A stretch of 64,000 bases of DNA, taken from contig JAHZKX010000011.1 in the NCBI GenBank assembly GCA_022600195.1, positions 21,001 through 85,000 of the forward strand, in the 5' to 3' direction. Below, piece after piece: positions 44,776 to 54,442 of this stretch. The notes below the pieces were generated by a model, which worked only from the letters and a program-made list of their open reading frames with translations, was not told the DNA's origin and did not search any database. Origin of the DNA: Planctomycetota bacterium. Lineage in GTDB: Bacteria > Planctomycetota > Planctomycetia > Planctomycetales > Planctomycetaceae. Position 1 is the stretch's first letter. Every line of letters begins with the position of its first letter. Made by a program: the position numbers and the translations under genes.

Positions 44776-45942
44776 TTATTCCTGCACCAGATCATAAAAC
44801 TTCTTTTGAGTTGTCTGACCGACACACTTTTCCTTGAGTATGTTTACGATTCTTAGTGACGTTTGACCATCGCCATAGGGGTTGCTGACATTCTCTCGGA
44901 GTCTCTCGAATTCGGGAGAATACAATGTTTTAAGTCCTGAAGCTATACCGGTTTCAGTTGGTTCACAGTCGATTACTGATTCCGACTTGATTCTCCCTGT
45001 CTGACGATCACCAATATTGACGGTGCCGATACCAAAACTGGGGGCCTCAATGATGCCACTCGAGGAATTTCCAATCACCGCATCTACATATTGCATCGCC
45101 GACAAATAACGTAATTGCCCCATACTCACAAAAGACTTATATCGATTAACGTCTTTTCGCGTAAACTCATCGATCAACTGATTGATGACACGACCATCTG
45201 TATCTGCGTTAGTTTGGGTAAAAATAAGATTCGTCTCTTCCAACTGTTCCAATACATTTAAAAGGCATCGAACCTGTTGAACCGAACTATTTCCACCTAG
45301 TGTAACTGGGTGAAATGTACACAATAGGTTCCGGCGATTGAGCTTCAATCCGATCGCTGTCTCCAATTCATCACGGGTCAAAAATTTCAAACTTCGGATA
45401 TTATCCAAACCAATCGCCCCAACATTAAAAACACGATCCGGACTTTCTCCTAACTGAATCACTCTTTGTCGATAAACTTCCGTAGAAGTAAAGTGAAAGT
45501 GACTCATTTTCGTAATGGAATGACGCAATGCATCATCAAAGGCTCCTTCGGTTACCTCACCTCCATGGAGATGAGCAACCGGGATTCGGCTGATGTGCGC
45601 AGCGGAGACAGCACTGAATATTTCATAACGGTCACCTAAGACAATGACCAAATCAGGCTGCAGGCGAGCATAGGCTTCAGAAATACTGATCAACGCCAAT
45701 CCCATCGATTTGCAGATACCGACTGGGGAATCGGAACTCATGATCACTTCCACTTTCTCATCAATTCGATAACCATCGGCTTCAATCTCTTGATACGTAA
45801 GACCAAACTCAGGTGATAAATGCGAACCCGTGACAAGCAATTGGAGTGTAAAGGAAGCTTCAGAAAGAATCTCTTCGATCAGAGGTCTCAGTAACCCATA
45901 TTCGGCGCGTGAACCGGTTACCAGGCAGACTGTTTTATTCAT
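44776..45942 (-). CDS. legG: NeuC/LegG-type hydrolysing UDP/GDP-sugar 2-epimerase
   Basis: 388 residues. VCLVTGSRAEYGLLRPLI at the start, VLGDRYEIFSAVSAAHISRIPVAHLHGGEVTEGAFDDALRHSITKMSHFHF, and VIGNSSSGIIEAPSFGIGTVNIGDRQTGRI are the NeuC family pattern (GT-B-like fold). It hydrolyses a nucleotide-activated 2-acetamido sugar with inversion at C2, giving the free 6-deoxy-mannosamine-type substrate for the synthase. It overlaps legI by 4 bp. Confidence 0.9.
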   Translation of the reverse strand: MNKTVCLVTGSRAEYGLLRPLIEEILSEASFTLQLLVTGSHLSPEFGLTYQEIEADGYRIDEKVEVIMSSDSPVGICKSMGLALISISEAYARLQPDLVIVLGDRYEIFSAVSAAHISRIPVAHLHGGEVTEGAFDDALRHSITKMSHFHFTSTEVYRQRVIQLGESPDRVFNVGAIGLDNIRSLKFLTRDELETAIGLKLNRRNLLCTFHPVTLGGNSSVQQVRCLLNVLEQLEETNLIFTQTNADTDGRVINQLIDEFTRKDVNRYKSFVSMGQLRYLSAMQYVDAVIGNSSSGIIEAPSFGIGTVNIGDRQTGRIKSESVIDCEPTETGIASGLKTLYSPEFERLRENVSNPYGDGQTSLRIVNILKEKCVGQTTQKKFYDLVQE

Positions 45943-46949
45943 AGATCGATAATTTCGTCTTCAAGAAAATCACGTCTGGCAACCTGATTGATTACCTGCT
46001 CCCAATTCATGGGACTGAGACCTGTACCCGGGCGTTTGACACAGAGATTTCGTTCGCTGAACGACTCTCCCTTTTTGATGAACTTGGCCGCAATAATACT
46101 TTTACGCACGATCGGCTTATTTTTCGATTCGGAAAAAGAAGGTTTCTTAATCGGGCTGCCTAACGATTTTTCCACGTTTCGAATTCCCCTTACCAACATC
46201 ATTAGTTCTTCGGGTTCCAGCGAAGCAGCATGATCAGGCCCCTCCATATTCTTGTCGAGCGTAAAATGCTTCTCGATTACTGTGGCCCCCAGTGCAGTAG
46301 CAGCAATCGATACTTCAATTCCCAATGTGTGATCTGAATAGCCAACTTTTACATCGAAGGCATCCCGGATCGAAAGCATGGCTCGTAAATTCACATCCTG
46401 AATGGGAGTGGGATATTCCGTATTGCAGTGTAATACTGTAATATTTTTGCGATTCACACCATTCTCTATCAGGATCTCCAAAGCATCCTCAATCTCTCCC
46501 AGATCAGCCATTCCCGTTGAGAGGACAACCCTGGCAAACGTCCTGCCTACTTTTTTCAAATACGGGTAATTGGTAATTTCGCCTGAGGGAACCTTAATCA
46601 TTTCCAGACCAAGGGACTTGAGAAGTTCAATACTTTCCAGATCAAACGGTGTTGAGATAAATACGATCCCCGCCTGCCGACAGTAATCAAATAGCTCCCG
46701 ATGAGCGTCTCGATTGATTTCCAGTTTCTTTAACAAATCGAACTGAGTCGCGGTCTCGCCATTTGCTGAAATGTTTTTTATCTGATACTCGGCCTGAGGC
46801 GCAGACTTGCAAACAAGCTTTTCTGTTTTGAATGTTTGAAACTTGATTGCATCTGCACCGGCCTCCACGGCTGCGTCAATCATCCGCTTGGCAGTTTCCA
46901 CGTCTCCATTATGATTGACTCCTGCTTCTGCAATAACAAACACACTCAT
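45939..46949 (-). CDS. legI: NeuB/LegI-type nonulosonic acid synthase
   Basis: 336 residues. The catalytic barrel begins FVIAEAGVNHNGDVETAKRMIDAAVEAGADAIKFQTF and continues with VPSGEITNYPYLKKVGRTFARVVLSTGM and VGYSDHTLGIEVSIAATALGATVIEKHFTLDKNMEGPDHAASL. A C-terminal SAF domain (IVRKSIIAAKFIKKGESFSERNLCVKRPGTG) follows. It condenses phosphoenolpyruvate with a six-carbon amino sugar to a nonulosonate. The LegI role, not sialic acid, is inferred from LegB, LegC and PtmE next to it. Confidence 0.92.
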   Translation of the reverse strand: MSVFVIAEAGVNHNGDVETAKRMIDAAVEAGADAIKFQTFKTEKLVCKSAPQAEYQIKNISANGETATQFDLLKKLEINRDAHRELFDYCRQAGIVFISTPFDLESIELLKSLGLEMIKVPSGEITNYPYLKKVGRTFARVVLSTGMADLGEIEDALEILIENGVNRKNITVLHCNTEYPTPIQDVNLRAMLSIRDAFDVKVGYSDHTLGIEVSIAATALGATVIEKHFTLDKNMEGPDHAASLEPEELMMLVRGIRNVEKSLGSPIKKPSFSESKNKPIVRKSIIAAKFIKKGESFSERNLCVKRPGTGLSPMNWEQVINQVARRDFLEDEIIDL

Positions 46950-47584
46950 CTTGCTGGCACTCCTTTGACCAAAGCTCCATTCGCTACATCCTGTACGACA
47001 ACAGCACCGGCTGCTACTACTGCATTCTCTCCAATTGTCACACCTTGAATGACCACGGCCCCCGCACCAAGAAATGCATTATCACCCACCGTAACGCCTC
47101 CACTCAGGACAACACCCGGTGAAAGAAAAACCTGACTTCCAATGCAACAATCATGGTCCACCTGAACCCCGGTATTGATTACAGCTCCTTCACCAAGTGT
47201 ACTATCCGTCTGGATAATGGCTCCTGCCATTATCTGAACACCGTCGGAAATTTTCACATCTGCTGAAACAAGGGACCGCGGATGCATCAGAGCTGGTATC
47301 TCGAATCCGACTTTCCGACTCTGATCGAATAATGTTTTTCTCAGTAAATTGCATTTAACACTACCTACCGCAATCGCGACATTCCGTATACCTTGATCGT
47401 GCAGTTCTGATAACTCTGCATCTGTTCCCAGAACAGAGACTCCTTTGATTTGCATACCTACTTCCAGATCCGGATCAAGAATACCCGTTATTTGATAATC
47501 ATTCCGCTGATTAATCAGATCAATGAGAACTTTTGCATGTCCTCCACCACCTAGTAATATTATTGAGTTCATGAGTTTATTCAT
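46946..47584 (-). CDS. NeuD/LegH-type sugar O/N-acetyltransferase
   Basis: 212 residues. The N part (SIILLGGGGHAKVLIDLINQ) is the Rossmann-like PglD_N domain; the C part is a left-handed beta-helix of hexapeptide repeats (VNTGVQVDHDCCIGSQVFLSPGVVLSGGVTVGDNAFLGAGAVVIQGVTIG). It transfers an acetyl group from acetyl-CoA, in this pathway either to the 4-amino group (LegH role) or to the nonulosonate (NeuD role). It overlaps both flanking genes by 4 bp. Confidence 0.87.
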   Translation of the reverse strand: MNKLMNSIILLGGGGHAKVLIDLINQRNDYQITGILDPDLEVGMQIKGVSVLGTDAELSELHDQGIRNVAIAVGSVKCNLLRKTLFDQSRKVGFEIPALMHPRSLVSADVKISDGVQIMAGAIIQTDSTLGEGAVINTGVQVDHDCCIGSQVFLSPGVVLSGGVTVGDNAFLGAGAVVIQGVTIGENAVVAAGAVVVQDVANGALVKGVPAR

Positions 47585-48741
47585 GACTGATTAAAATACG
47601 TCTTTATACAATCGACAACAAACTTGATATCTTCAGCAGTCAGCTGAACACTGGATGGAATCGAGATGCATCTTTCAAAGGCAGACACAGTCTCTTGCAT
47701 CGCATAAGATTGACAATCCTGATACATGGGCAACGTGTGTATCAGCTTCCACGCCGGACGCACCTGAATGTTTTGCGCAATCAAATATTCCATGAGCGGC
47801 TTTCGGTCTGCCGGTGGAACAATCAAGGTACAGAGCCAAAAGTTACTTTTGGCCCAGGGCGCTTCCCAGGCCAATTCCACTTGAGGGATCTCCGCCACTA
47901 ATTCCTGATAAAGGCTGGCATTTTTTCTTTTGATTTTAATAAATAAATCGAGCTGTTCGAGCTGAGCCACTCCTAATGCCGCTTGAATATTGGTCAGACG
48001 ATAATTGTACCCAACTTCATCATGCTCATATTCAAATGGTTTCTTGTTAGCCTGCGTACTTAAATGTCGAACTCGATTTGCCAGAGATTTCTGATTGGTA
48101 GTAACGATTCCGCCACCACCACAAGTGATGATTTTATTTCCATTGAAAGAAAAACAACCGATCGTCGACAGTGAGCCTGTCTTTTTCTCACGGTATTCAG
48201 AGCCTAGACTCTCTGACGCATCTTCAATGACTGGTAGGTGATAATGATCTGCGATTTCATTTAACGGTGCCATATCCACCGGATGACCAAAAATATGGAC
48301 CGGTAAAATAGCACTGATTTTTCGTCCGGTCTGTTTGTTCCGTAACACGCCATCCCTTGTAACACATTCGCGGGAAAGAAACTCTCTCACCAGATTAACG
48401 TCCATACAAAAAGTCTGTGAATCTGACCCGATAAACACAGGGGAAGCGTTACAATAGCGAATGGCATTGATCGGCGCAATAAATGTAAAGGAAGGTGCAA
48501 GTACTTCATCACCAGCTTGTACCCCACATGCCAATAGACTGAGATGCAGTGCTGCGGTTCCATTGACTGTCGCAACACCTTCATCGGTTCCGACATATTG
48601 ACTCACATTTTGCTCAAATTGATCGACATAAGATCCGACTGAGGAAACCCACCCCGTATCGAGACAGTCCTTAATATACTTCCACTCATTCCCGGAAATA
48701 TTTGGTATCGACAAAGGGACCAGATCGTGCATTGTTTGCAT
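47581..48741 (-). CDS. legC: LegC-type PLP aminotransferase
   Basis: 386 residues of the DegT/DnrJ/EryC1/StrS family: VNGTAALHLSLLACGVQAGDEVLAPSFTFIAPINAI, VIEDASESLGSEYREKKTGSLSTIGCFSFNGNKIITCGGGGIV (PLP Lys in the FNGNK segment), and GYNYRLTNIQAALGVAQLEQL. It aminates the 4-keto sugar made by LegB. The start is at ATG 48741, 40 bases from the cytidylyltransferase gene. The whole unit from 49510 to 42509 gives a complete legionaminate pathway. Confidence 0.9.
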   Translation of the reverse strand: MQTMHDLVPLSIPNISGNEWKYIKDCLDTGWVSSVGSYVDQFEQNVSQYVGTDEGVATVNGTAALHLSLLACGVQAGDEVLAPSFTFIAPINAIRYCNASPVFIGSDSQTFCMDVNLVREFLSRECVTRDGVLRNKQTGRKISAILPVHIFGHPVDMAPLNEIADHYHLPVIEDASESLGSEYREKKTGSLSTIGCFSFNGNKIITCGGGGIVTTNQKSLANRVRHLSTQANKKPFEYEHDEVGYNYRLTNIQAALGVAQLEQLDLFIKIKRKNASLYQELVAEIPQVELAWEAPWAKSNFWLCTLIVPPADRKPLMEYLIAQNIQVRPAWKLIHTLPMYQDCQSYAMQETVSAFERCISIPSSVQLTAEDIKFVVDCIKTYFNQS

Positions 48742-48781
48742 AATTCAATAACAAAAAAGGAACTCATTCCAGAATAATTCA

Positions 48782-49510
48782 CTAAGCTGCCTTAGGAACG
48801 CGTGAAGATTCGACTTGATTTTTCATCAATAAGCTGGCAACTAAAAATTCCCATTCAGTATCTATTTCCCAGGATCTCTCTGTCGGCATTTTGTATCCAT
48901 AGGTTTCCTGATAGGGGCGAAATGTTTTACTCTTTTTGAAGAAATCAACCTCCAATACATACAATGCTCCATTGAAGGCATACACCTCTGTTAACACTTG
49001 CCTGCGAAGTGAAGACTCTTCCTGCTCAGGAACAAGTTCCAACAGTAATCCTTCTTCATTCATCTCACGTAGGCAGACGGGGTGACTTGGTGCTTCCATC
49101 ATTCCTATCACTGACTTCGCATTTATCTCTTTGGCAAATTGAATCGCACCATCGATATCGTCTGCAATTCGGAAGGGGGATGTCGGCTGAAGTAATGTAA
49201 TATACTTCGTATCGTACTGTTCGTTCTCAGCAAGCCAGTCTATGGCATGTAAGATGACATCGACATGACTGGAAGCATCTAATGCCAGTTCAAGCGGGCG
49301 AATAAAAGGAACCTCTGCCCCAAACCGCCGAGAAATTGACGCGATCTCCCTGTCATCAGTAGATACGATGACACGATCTAATTCCTGACTTTGTAATGCC
49401 GCCTCGATTGTCCACGCAATGAGTGGCTTTCCAGCAAGGACTTGTATATTTTTTCGAGGTACCCCTTTTGAGCCACCTCGTGCAGTGATTAATCCAACTA
49501 TACCGGCCAT
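48782..49510 (-). CDS. legF: CMP-nonulosonate (acylneuraminate/legionaminate) cytidylyltransferase
   Basis: 242 residues. GLITARGGSKGVPRKNIQVLAGKPLIAWTIEAAL is the nucleotide-binding N end, and VIVSTDDREIASISRRFGAEVPFIRP and ITLLQPTSPFR complete the NeuA/LegF signature. It activates the nonulosonic acid with CTP. It is the first gene of the leftward operon; the promoter should lie in the 190 bases before it. Confidence 0.92.
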   Translation of the reverse strand: MAGIVGLITARGGSKGVPRKNIQVLAGKPLIAWTIEAALQSQELDRVIVSTDDREIASISRRFGAEVPFIRPLELALDASSHVDVILHAIDWLAENEQYDTKYITLLQPTSPFRIADDIDGAIQFAKEINAKSVIGMMEAPSHPVCLREMNEEGLLLELVPEQEESSLRRQVLTEVYAFNGALYVLEVDFFKKSKTFRPYQETYGYKMPTERSWEIDTEWEFLVASLLMKNQVESSRVPKAA

Positions 49511-49703
49511 CCATGGCCCCCTTCTTCATTCGCTCTACTTTGTATGTGAGATAAAATCACTTCCCAAAAAGATTGATGGTGATCGCTCTGCCTCAGGTTG
49601 ACGAATCGAGGATATTAATTGAAACGACTTTTTGTGTAAAGATAGAAACAAAGCAAGCTACCCATTCGCCCCCTTTTAACTTTTCCTGTTATGAGAATAC
49701 CAA

Positions 49704-51023
49704 TCAGGCAGCATCGCGCACCGTAGCTGTTTCTTCAATCTCGGGAGACGATTCTGACGGAACAGATTCGCTTTTCTCTCCAACAAGAGCTGCACCGCCG
49801 GCAAACGATAGTCCCACTAGAAAACCAAACAGACTCCCCTCCGTCGTATCCAACATCAGTGAATTAACCATACAACCCACAAGATAAACGGCAAGTACCG
49901 CTTGCCCAAGGGCCTGATCGAACCCGGTCAATAAGCGCGTGGCGCGCCAGGCAACCCAAAAGAAGGATAGAAAGAGGCAAACTCCCACGGCTCCGTTTTG
50001 AACAAGCAGCATCACATATTCGTTGTGGGGATTCGCTGTAGGAAGTTGTCCTTTTTCCCGCATCAACTGTTGATACTTCAATCCAAAACTGCCAATGCCT
50101 GAACCTAATACCGGGTTTACTTTGGCTAATTCCAGACTGTTTTCATAAAACTCCAATCGTAAATTGACACCGCTGTTCCGATTTTGTGTGGTTTTGTATT
50201 CTTTAACCTCAGTGATCACCTGATTAATTCGAATCTGAAATTTTTCTGACTGTTCATAAGCAACAAAACCCACTCCTCCCACACAAAGGAGAGCAGGAAC
50301 AATGCCTTTGTATCCAAGCTTTTGATACATCAACAGACAGATCAGAACTCCCAAAGCTAGATAACCAGACCGACCGGAAACTATCGCAATCACATTAAAG
50401 GCAGCAACCAATGCCAAGATCCCATAAGGCCAACGTTGTCTTGGCTTTTCAAGAAACTTCCAGGCAGCGAGATACGCAAGAAATGCCATCAGAATATTTT
50501 GAGTAATTCGATTCTTAAAAACGGAACGCTCAAGGATCTCAATATTTGCATAATCTGCTGGAATGAATGCATACACGATTGAACCGATTAAGGTAACGAT
50601 CATGGCCAGTTCAAACATTTGGATGCCACGTCGACGTGACTTTGGATCAAGAAAAAATGACAAGTAGATCGGTATCAGCAGAAATTGACGATATTTGAAC
50701 AAATTTCTGGTAGCGACCGAAAGTGATTCCGAAGTGTAAATCAACCCGACAGAAAGAAATCCAAAGAAAAGCAGTGAGAGAGTGGCCACTCGATATTTTT
50801 TAAATAGTTCAAGTGTTACTAAATACTGGCCGGAAACAAACCAGCAAATCAGGACGCCAATACTCAAAAGGGACGTTAGACTTGTTGAGACAGGAATTGT
50901 GAATCCTGATAGAATAGAGAATATAATTCCAAGCAGGCAAACTTGCTCTTGAAAAAACGACCGATTCCAATCCTTTAAAAAACCGGGACCAGTTCGCTTC
51001 AAATTGCCCTCAAAAATGTGCAT
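49704..51023 (-). CDS. O-antigen polymerase/ligase (Wzy/WaaL family)
   Basis: 439 residues with about 11-12 membrane helices. The large extracytoplasmic loop contains NRNSGVNLRLEFYENSLELAKVNPVLGSGIGSFGLKYQQLMREKGQLPTANPHNEYVMLLVQNGAVGV, the O-antigen ligase/polymerase (Wzy_C) signature. It either polymerises repeat units or transfers the glycan to its acceptor in the periplasm. It has its own intergenic spaces on both sides (193 and 375 bases). Confidence 0.88.
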   Translation of the reverse strand: MHIFEGNLKRTGPGFLKDWNRSFFQEQVCLLGIIFSILSGFTIPVSTSLTSLLSIGVLICWFVSGQYLVTLELFKKYRVATLSLLFFGFLSVGLIYTSESLSVATRNLFKYRQFLLIPIYLSFFLDPKSRRRGIQMFELAMIVTLIGSIVYAFIPADYANIEILERSVFKNRITQNILMAFLAYLAAWKFLEKPRQRWPYGILALVAAFNVIAIVSGRSGYLALGVLICLLMYQKLGYKGIVPALLCVGGVGFVAYEQSEKFQIRINQVITEVKEYKTTQNRNSGVNLRLEFYENSLELAKVNPVLGSGIGSFGLKYQQLMREKGQLPTANPHNEYVMLLVQNGAVGVCLFLSFFWVAWRATRLLTGFDQALGQAVLAVYLVGCMVNSLMLDTTEGSLFGFLVGLSFAGGAALVGEKSESVPSESSPEIEETATVRDAA

Positions 51024-51398
51024 GAGTCAGATCCGATGAACCAACTTAAAAAATGATTTGTGAATTCATAACTCCTTGTGCCTTACGCCTGAAGAACAAT
51101 GCCAGACACAGAATGAAAGCTTAAATAACATGATTTTTGATCTAATGCGATACTAATTTATGCCCCGAAATCGGCTAAGAATTGAAGCTTTTATCTCGAT
51201 GAGGGAAAGGACTCGTGTTACACGCTCCCTCATCGCTGTCCACAGCACATATCACATAAACCACGAATGCACAATCAGTTATATCATCAACTAAGCAAAA
51301 GCCTCCCGTAAGCTGTGAATGAAGATGTAAGAGAGACACTTTTGGTTAAAACTCAGGATTCAACTGTCAACAAGTCCTCAGACTCATTTGAAACAGTC
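51024..51398. other. geneless stretch with a strong hairpin
   Basis: 375 bases between the polymerase and the sugar transferase genes, both leftward. A perfect 10-bp inverted repeat, CGATGAGGGA (51197-51206) and TCCCTCATCG (51226-51235), encloses an inner CGTG-TTA-CACG stem. No T tract follows on either strand, so a simple terminator is unlikely; an RNA leader, attenuator or protein site is possible. Confidence 0.5.
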
Positions 51399-52097
51399 TT
51401 AATTGGTTCCGTCGCAGGAGATCACTTTTTGAATCGTTTTCAATACGATCCGTAGATCAAGCATCAGGCTGCATGTTTCTACATACTCGAGATCAAATTC
51501 AATGACTTTACTCTGTGAGAGTCGACTTCTTCCTGAAACCTGAGACAAACCTGAAACACCAGGGCGTATGCGCGCCCGCTTCTGCCGACTTTCTTGAGAG
51601 ACATCTGCCAATTCAAACCCGATATAGGGACGCGGACCAATTAAGCTCATCTCACCTCGAAAAATATTAATCAACTGAGGAACTTCATCCAGGCTCGTTT
51701 TACGAATGAACTTCCCAATCCCGGTGATTCGGGAATCGTTCGTTGTTGTATATTGAGGCCCCGTCGATTCTGAATCAGATCTCATTGACCGGAACTTCAA
51801 GATCATAAACGGCTTTTCTCCCACGCCCAGACGTTCCTGACGAAAAAACACGGACCCAGGCGATGTCAACTTAATGATCAACGCCATAGTCAGAAATACG
51901 GGAGACAATACAACGAGTGCTAAACCGCTCAATATAAAATCAATGGGACGTTTTAATAAATATCCTGATTTCTCGATGCCATCCGGGGAGCATTGCTCAG
52001 CTTTGATCAAATGAGGATCGAAGTGAGGTCGCCCCTGGATTGAATTTTGAACATGACTTGATTTTTGCGACAGATTCAGATCGTCCATGATTGTCAC
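51399..52097 (-). CDS. undecaprenyl-phosphate sugar transferase
   Basis: 232 residues. LLKRPIDFILSGLALVVLSPVFLTMALIIKLTSPGSVFFRQERLGVGEKPFMILKFRSMRSDSE and IRKTSLDEVPQLINIFRGEMSLIGPRP are the polyprenol-phosphate phosphoglycosyltransferase signature, with one membrane segment. It transfers the first sugar phosphate to undecaprenyl phosphate at the inner face of the membrane and so starts the repeat unit. It lacks the large N-terminal membrane domain of WbaP. It follows the asparagine synthase gene by 37 bases. Confidence 0.92.
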   Translation of the reverse strand: MTIMDDLNLSQKSSHVQNSIQGRPHFDPHLIKAEQCSPDGIEKSGYLLKRPIDFILSGLALVVLSPVFLTMALIIKLTSPGSVFFRQERLGVGEKPFMILKFRSMRSDSESTGPQYTTTNDSRITGIGKFIRKTSLDEVPQLINIFRGEMSLIGPRPYIGFELADVSQESRQKRARIRPGVSGLSQVSGRSRLSQSKVIEFDLEYVETCSLMLDLRIVLKTIQKVISCDGTN

Positions 52098-52134
52098 TCA
52101 TAACATGAAAATTAATTGAATAAAGGTCTCTATT

Positions 52135-53973
52135 TCAGGCAGCTTTTTTTGTCACGGTTTCAAAGTTAACCGAACTATTGATTCCTAATTCTGAATAATT
52201 GGGTGCATGGTCAAAAGTTTCATCAATGAATGTGCGTTGCCAAAGCTCAACTGCTAAAAGTGCACGTATCGCGCGCGTGTGATTGACTTTATTTGATTGA
52301 TGTTCTTGAATCATCTGACTTACTCTCTCTGGCTGAAAGAAACCTCTCTCCATCGATCGTGATGAAAGCAGAACTTCATTGATAAATGGCGATAATTCTC
52401 GTTTAAACCATTCCCCAATCGGTACTGTAAACATTTGCTTTTTACGATAAATGATATTGGAGGGCAGAATTTTTTCGCATGCTTTTTTCAAAATAGATTT
52501 TGTCACACCGTTGCGCAGTTTGAGAGAACCCGGGATACGGAATGCCAAATCGACCATGCGATAATCCAAATAGGGTGCACGCGGCTCGAGAGAAACCGCC
52601 ATGGCCATCTTATCGGGTTTCACGAGATTGTTCCCCGGAAGTAACAGCCTTGTATCAAGGGCTAATGCCTGATTGATCGGATCCAGATCACGAAACTCTT
52701 CCAGGTGAGACGTTGCAAAACGGGAGGCATCGAATTCTCCCAGTTCTCTTTTTGCTTCTACAGAGTAAAGTGAATTTTTTGCCGCTGGTTGCAACAGGCT
52801 GATGGCGTTGATATAGGCCGCTTCGATCTGTTCGCGGGGCTGTGTTAAATCCTGATTCGCAAAAAAGTTCCTATGCACATCATAGCCGGCAAATAATTCA
52901 TCACCACCATCCCCGGTTAAAACCACTTTGACCGATTTTCGGGCGAGATGACTGACCCAATAGGTGGGCATGAAAGAGACATCTCCGTGAGGCTGGTCAT
53001 TGTGATAGATCGTTAAAGGCCAGGTCTCTGTTAAATTGGGGTTCAAAACCTCGCATGTATGACTGGTCCCACATTGATCTGCCACTTCCTGAGCATATTG
53101 TGATTCATCAAACCGAGGGTCATCAAACCCAATACAAAAAGTTTGTACGGGATGAGGCAAATTCTGGCTCATCAGAGAAACAACCGACGAACTATCGATA
53201 CCGCCAGAGAGAAAAGCTCCTAGCGGAACATCGGCCCGTAAACGAAGCTTGATCGCTGACTGTAAAGTATCAATTATTTCTTCACACCAGGATTCCTCTG
53301 TACGACTTTCCACCGGCATTTCTGCCAGATTCCACCAGCGCCGGACCGAAGAACCTTGCGGTCCCATTTTCAGCATGTGCCCTGGCATCAGATGATTGAT
53401 ATTTTTAAAGAGAGTCACAGGAGGAGGCACAAAATTATAAGTGAGATAAGCATCAAAGCCTTCCCAGTTCATCTCTGCTTCAACTCCCATCGCAAACAAA
53501 GATTTGATCTCTGAAGCAAACAGGATTCGCTTTCCATCATCATACAGATAGAGGGGTTTTTGCCCAATTCGATCACGATAAAGTAAAAGTGACTCTTTAC
53601 GCCGATCAAAAATCGCAATGGCAAACATCCCATTGAGTTGTTTTACAAAATCTTCTCCATCTCGCTCATAGAGTCTTAGAATTACTTCCGTATCACAGTT
53701 TGTTCGACAATCTAGTCCTTTTGCAAGTTCTTTAAAGTTATAGATTTCACCGTTTTGCACTACGATAATCTGCTGATCATCCGAAAACATGGGTTGGTGA
53801 CCACCAGAAATATCTAAAATCGATAATCGCTGATTCCCCAACAGAATTCCATCCGCCTCGAAGAAACCTCGATCATCGGGGCCACGATGTACCATTCTCT
53901 CGCAAGCCCGTTCCGCCAGAGCCTTTCCAAATGGGCGTCTCTCGCGATCATACCCGCCAATAATTCCGCACAT
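52135..53973 (-). CDS. asnB: asparagine synthase (glutamine-hydrolysing)
   Basis: The start at 53973 (MCGIIGGYDRERR) puts Cys2 in place as the N-terminal nucleophile of the glutaminase domain, with AGGA upstream; the longer frame adds ten residues. Of 612 residues, 1 to about 215 form the glutaminase domain (RGPDDRG, SILDISGGHQPM, NGEIYNF) and the rest the ATP-dependent synthetase (GAFLSGGIDSSSVVSLM, LTGDGGDELFAGYD). In polysaccharide loci, such paralogues often amidate a uronic acid or sugar acid; with the UXS and nonulosonate genes nearby this is likely here, but only inferred. Confidence 0.9.
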   Translation of the reverse strand: MCGIIGGYDRERRPFGKALAERACERMVHRGPDDRGFFEADGILLGNQRLSILDISGGHQPMFSDDQQIIVVQNGEIYNFKELAKGLDCRTNCDTEVILRLYERDGEDFVKQLNGMFAIAIFDRRKESLLLYRDRIGQKPLYLYDDGKRILFASEIKSLFAMGVEAEMNWEGFDAYLTYNFVPPPVTLFKNINHLMPGHMLKMGPQGSSVRRWWNLAEMPVESRTEESWCEEIIDTLQSAIKLRLRADVPLGAFLSGGIDSSSVVSLMSQNLPHPVQTFCIGFDDPRFDESQYAQEVADQCGTSHTCEVLNPNLTETWPLTIYHNDQPHGDVSFMPTYWVSHLARKSVKVVLTGDGGDELFAGYDVHRNFFANQDLTQPREQIEAAYINAISLLQPAAKNSLYSVEAKRELGEFDASRFATSHLEEFRDLDPINQALALDTRLLLPGNNLVKPDKMAMAVSLEPRAPYLDYRMVDLAFRIPGSLKLRNGVTKSILKKACEKILPSNIIYRKKQMFTVPIGEWFKRELSPFINEVLLSSRSMERGFFQPERVSQMIQEHQSNKVNHTRAIRALLAVELWQRTFIDETFDHAPNYSELGINSSVNFETVTKKAA

Positions 53974-54442
53974 ACCGAATCCATCCTGTCCCATGAACAT
54001 CATTGTTCAAAAGGAATTGTTCCATCTTGTTATAATTTATGCTGCACTGTGATCGTTTGATATTTCAGATCTGTCAGTTCGAATCAGATCCTTGAATAGA
54101 ATCACTCACATTTTATCTCTTGAAGAAAATTGAAGTCGTGCATTCTCATGATTGTTGGGTTTTAGAGGAAGATCAATTTTGGGTACACACCTGATGTAAT
54201 AGAGTCATCGATGGGAAAATGAGTAAGATAGAAAAACCATCCACAACCAGACCATGCGTTCACATCGGATCAATTATGCAATAAAACCCTCGTTGGGTAG
54301 ATCCCAATCCCCCCTAAACTAAAGTGTTCTAAATGATTTCATCTTGACAGAATCAGGGGTTTCTAAGTTAATCCCCACAAATTATTGATTCAAAACGTCA
54401 CTTAAACTGACACATGAATGTTCTCTATCAGACCCATAAATA
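53974..54442. other. divergent promoter region, no gene
   Basis: About 470 bases between asnB (leftward) and the glycosyltransferase gene (rightward). I find a candidate promoter at 54344-54372 for the rightward gene, but no ORF, RNA or strong hairpin. Confidence 0.45.
54344..54372 (+). promoter_or_regulatory. candidate sigma-70 promoter
   Basis: TTGACA and GTTAAT are separated by 17 bases, 71 bases before the start of the gene at 54443. The -35 box is a consensus match; the -10 box is weak. Confidence 0.4.
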
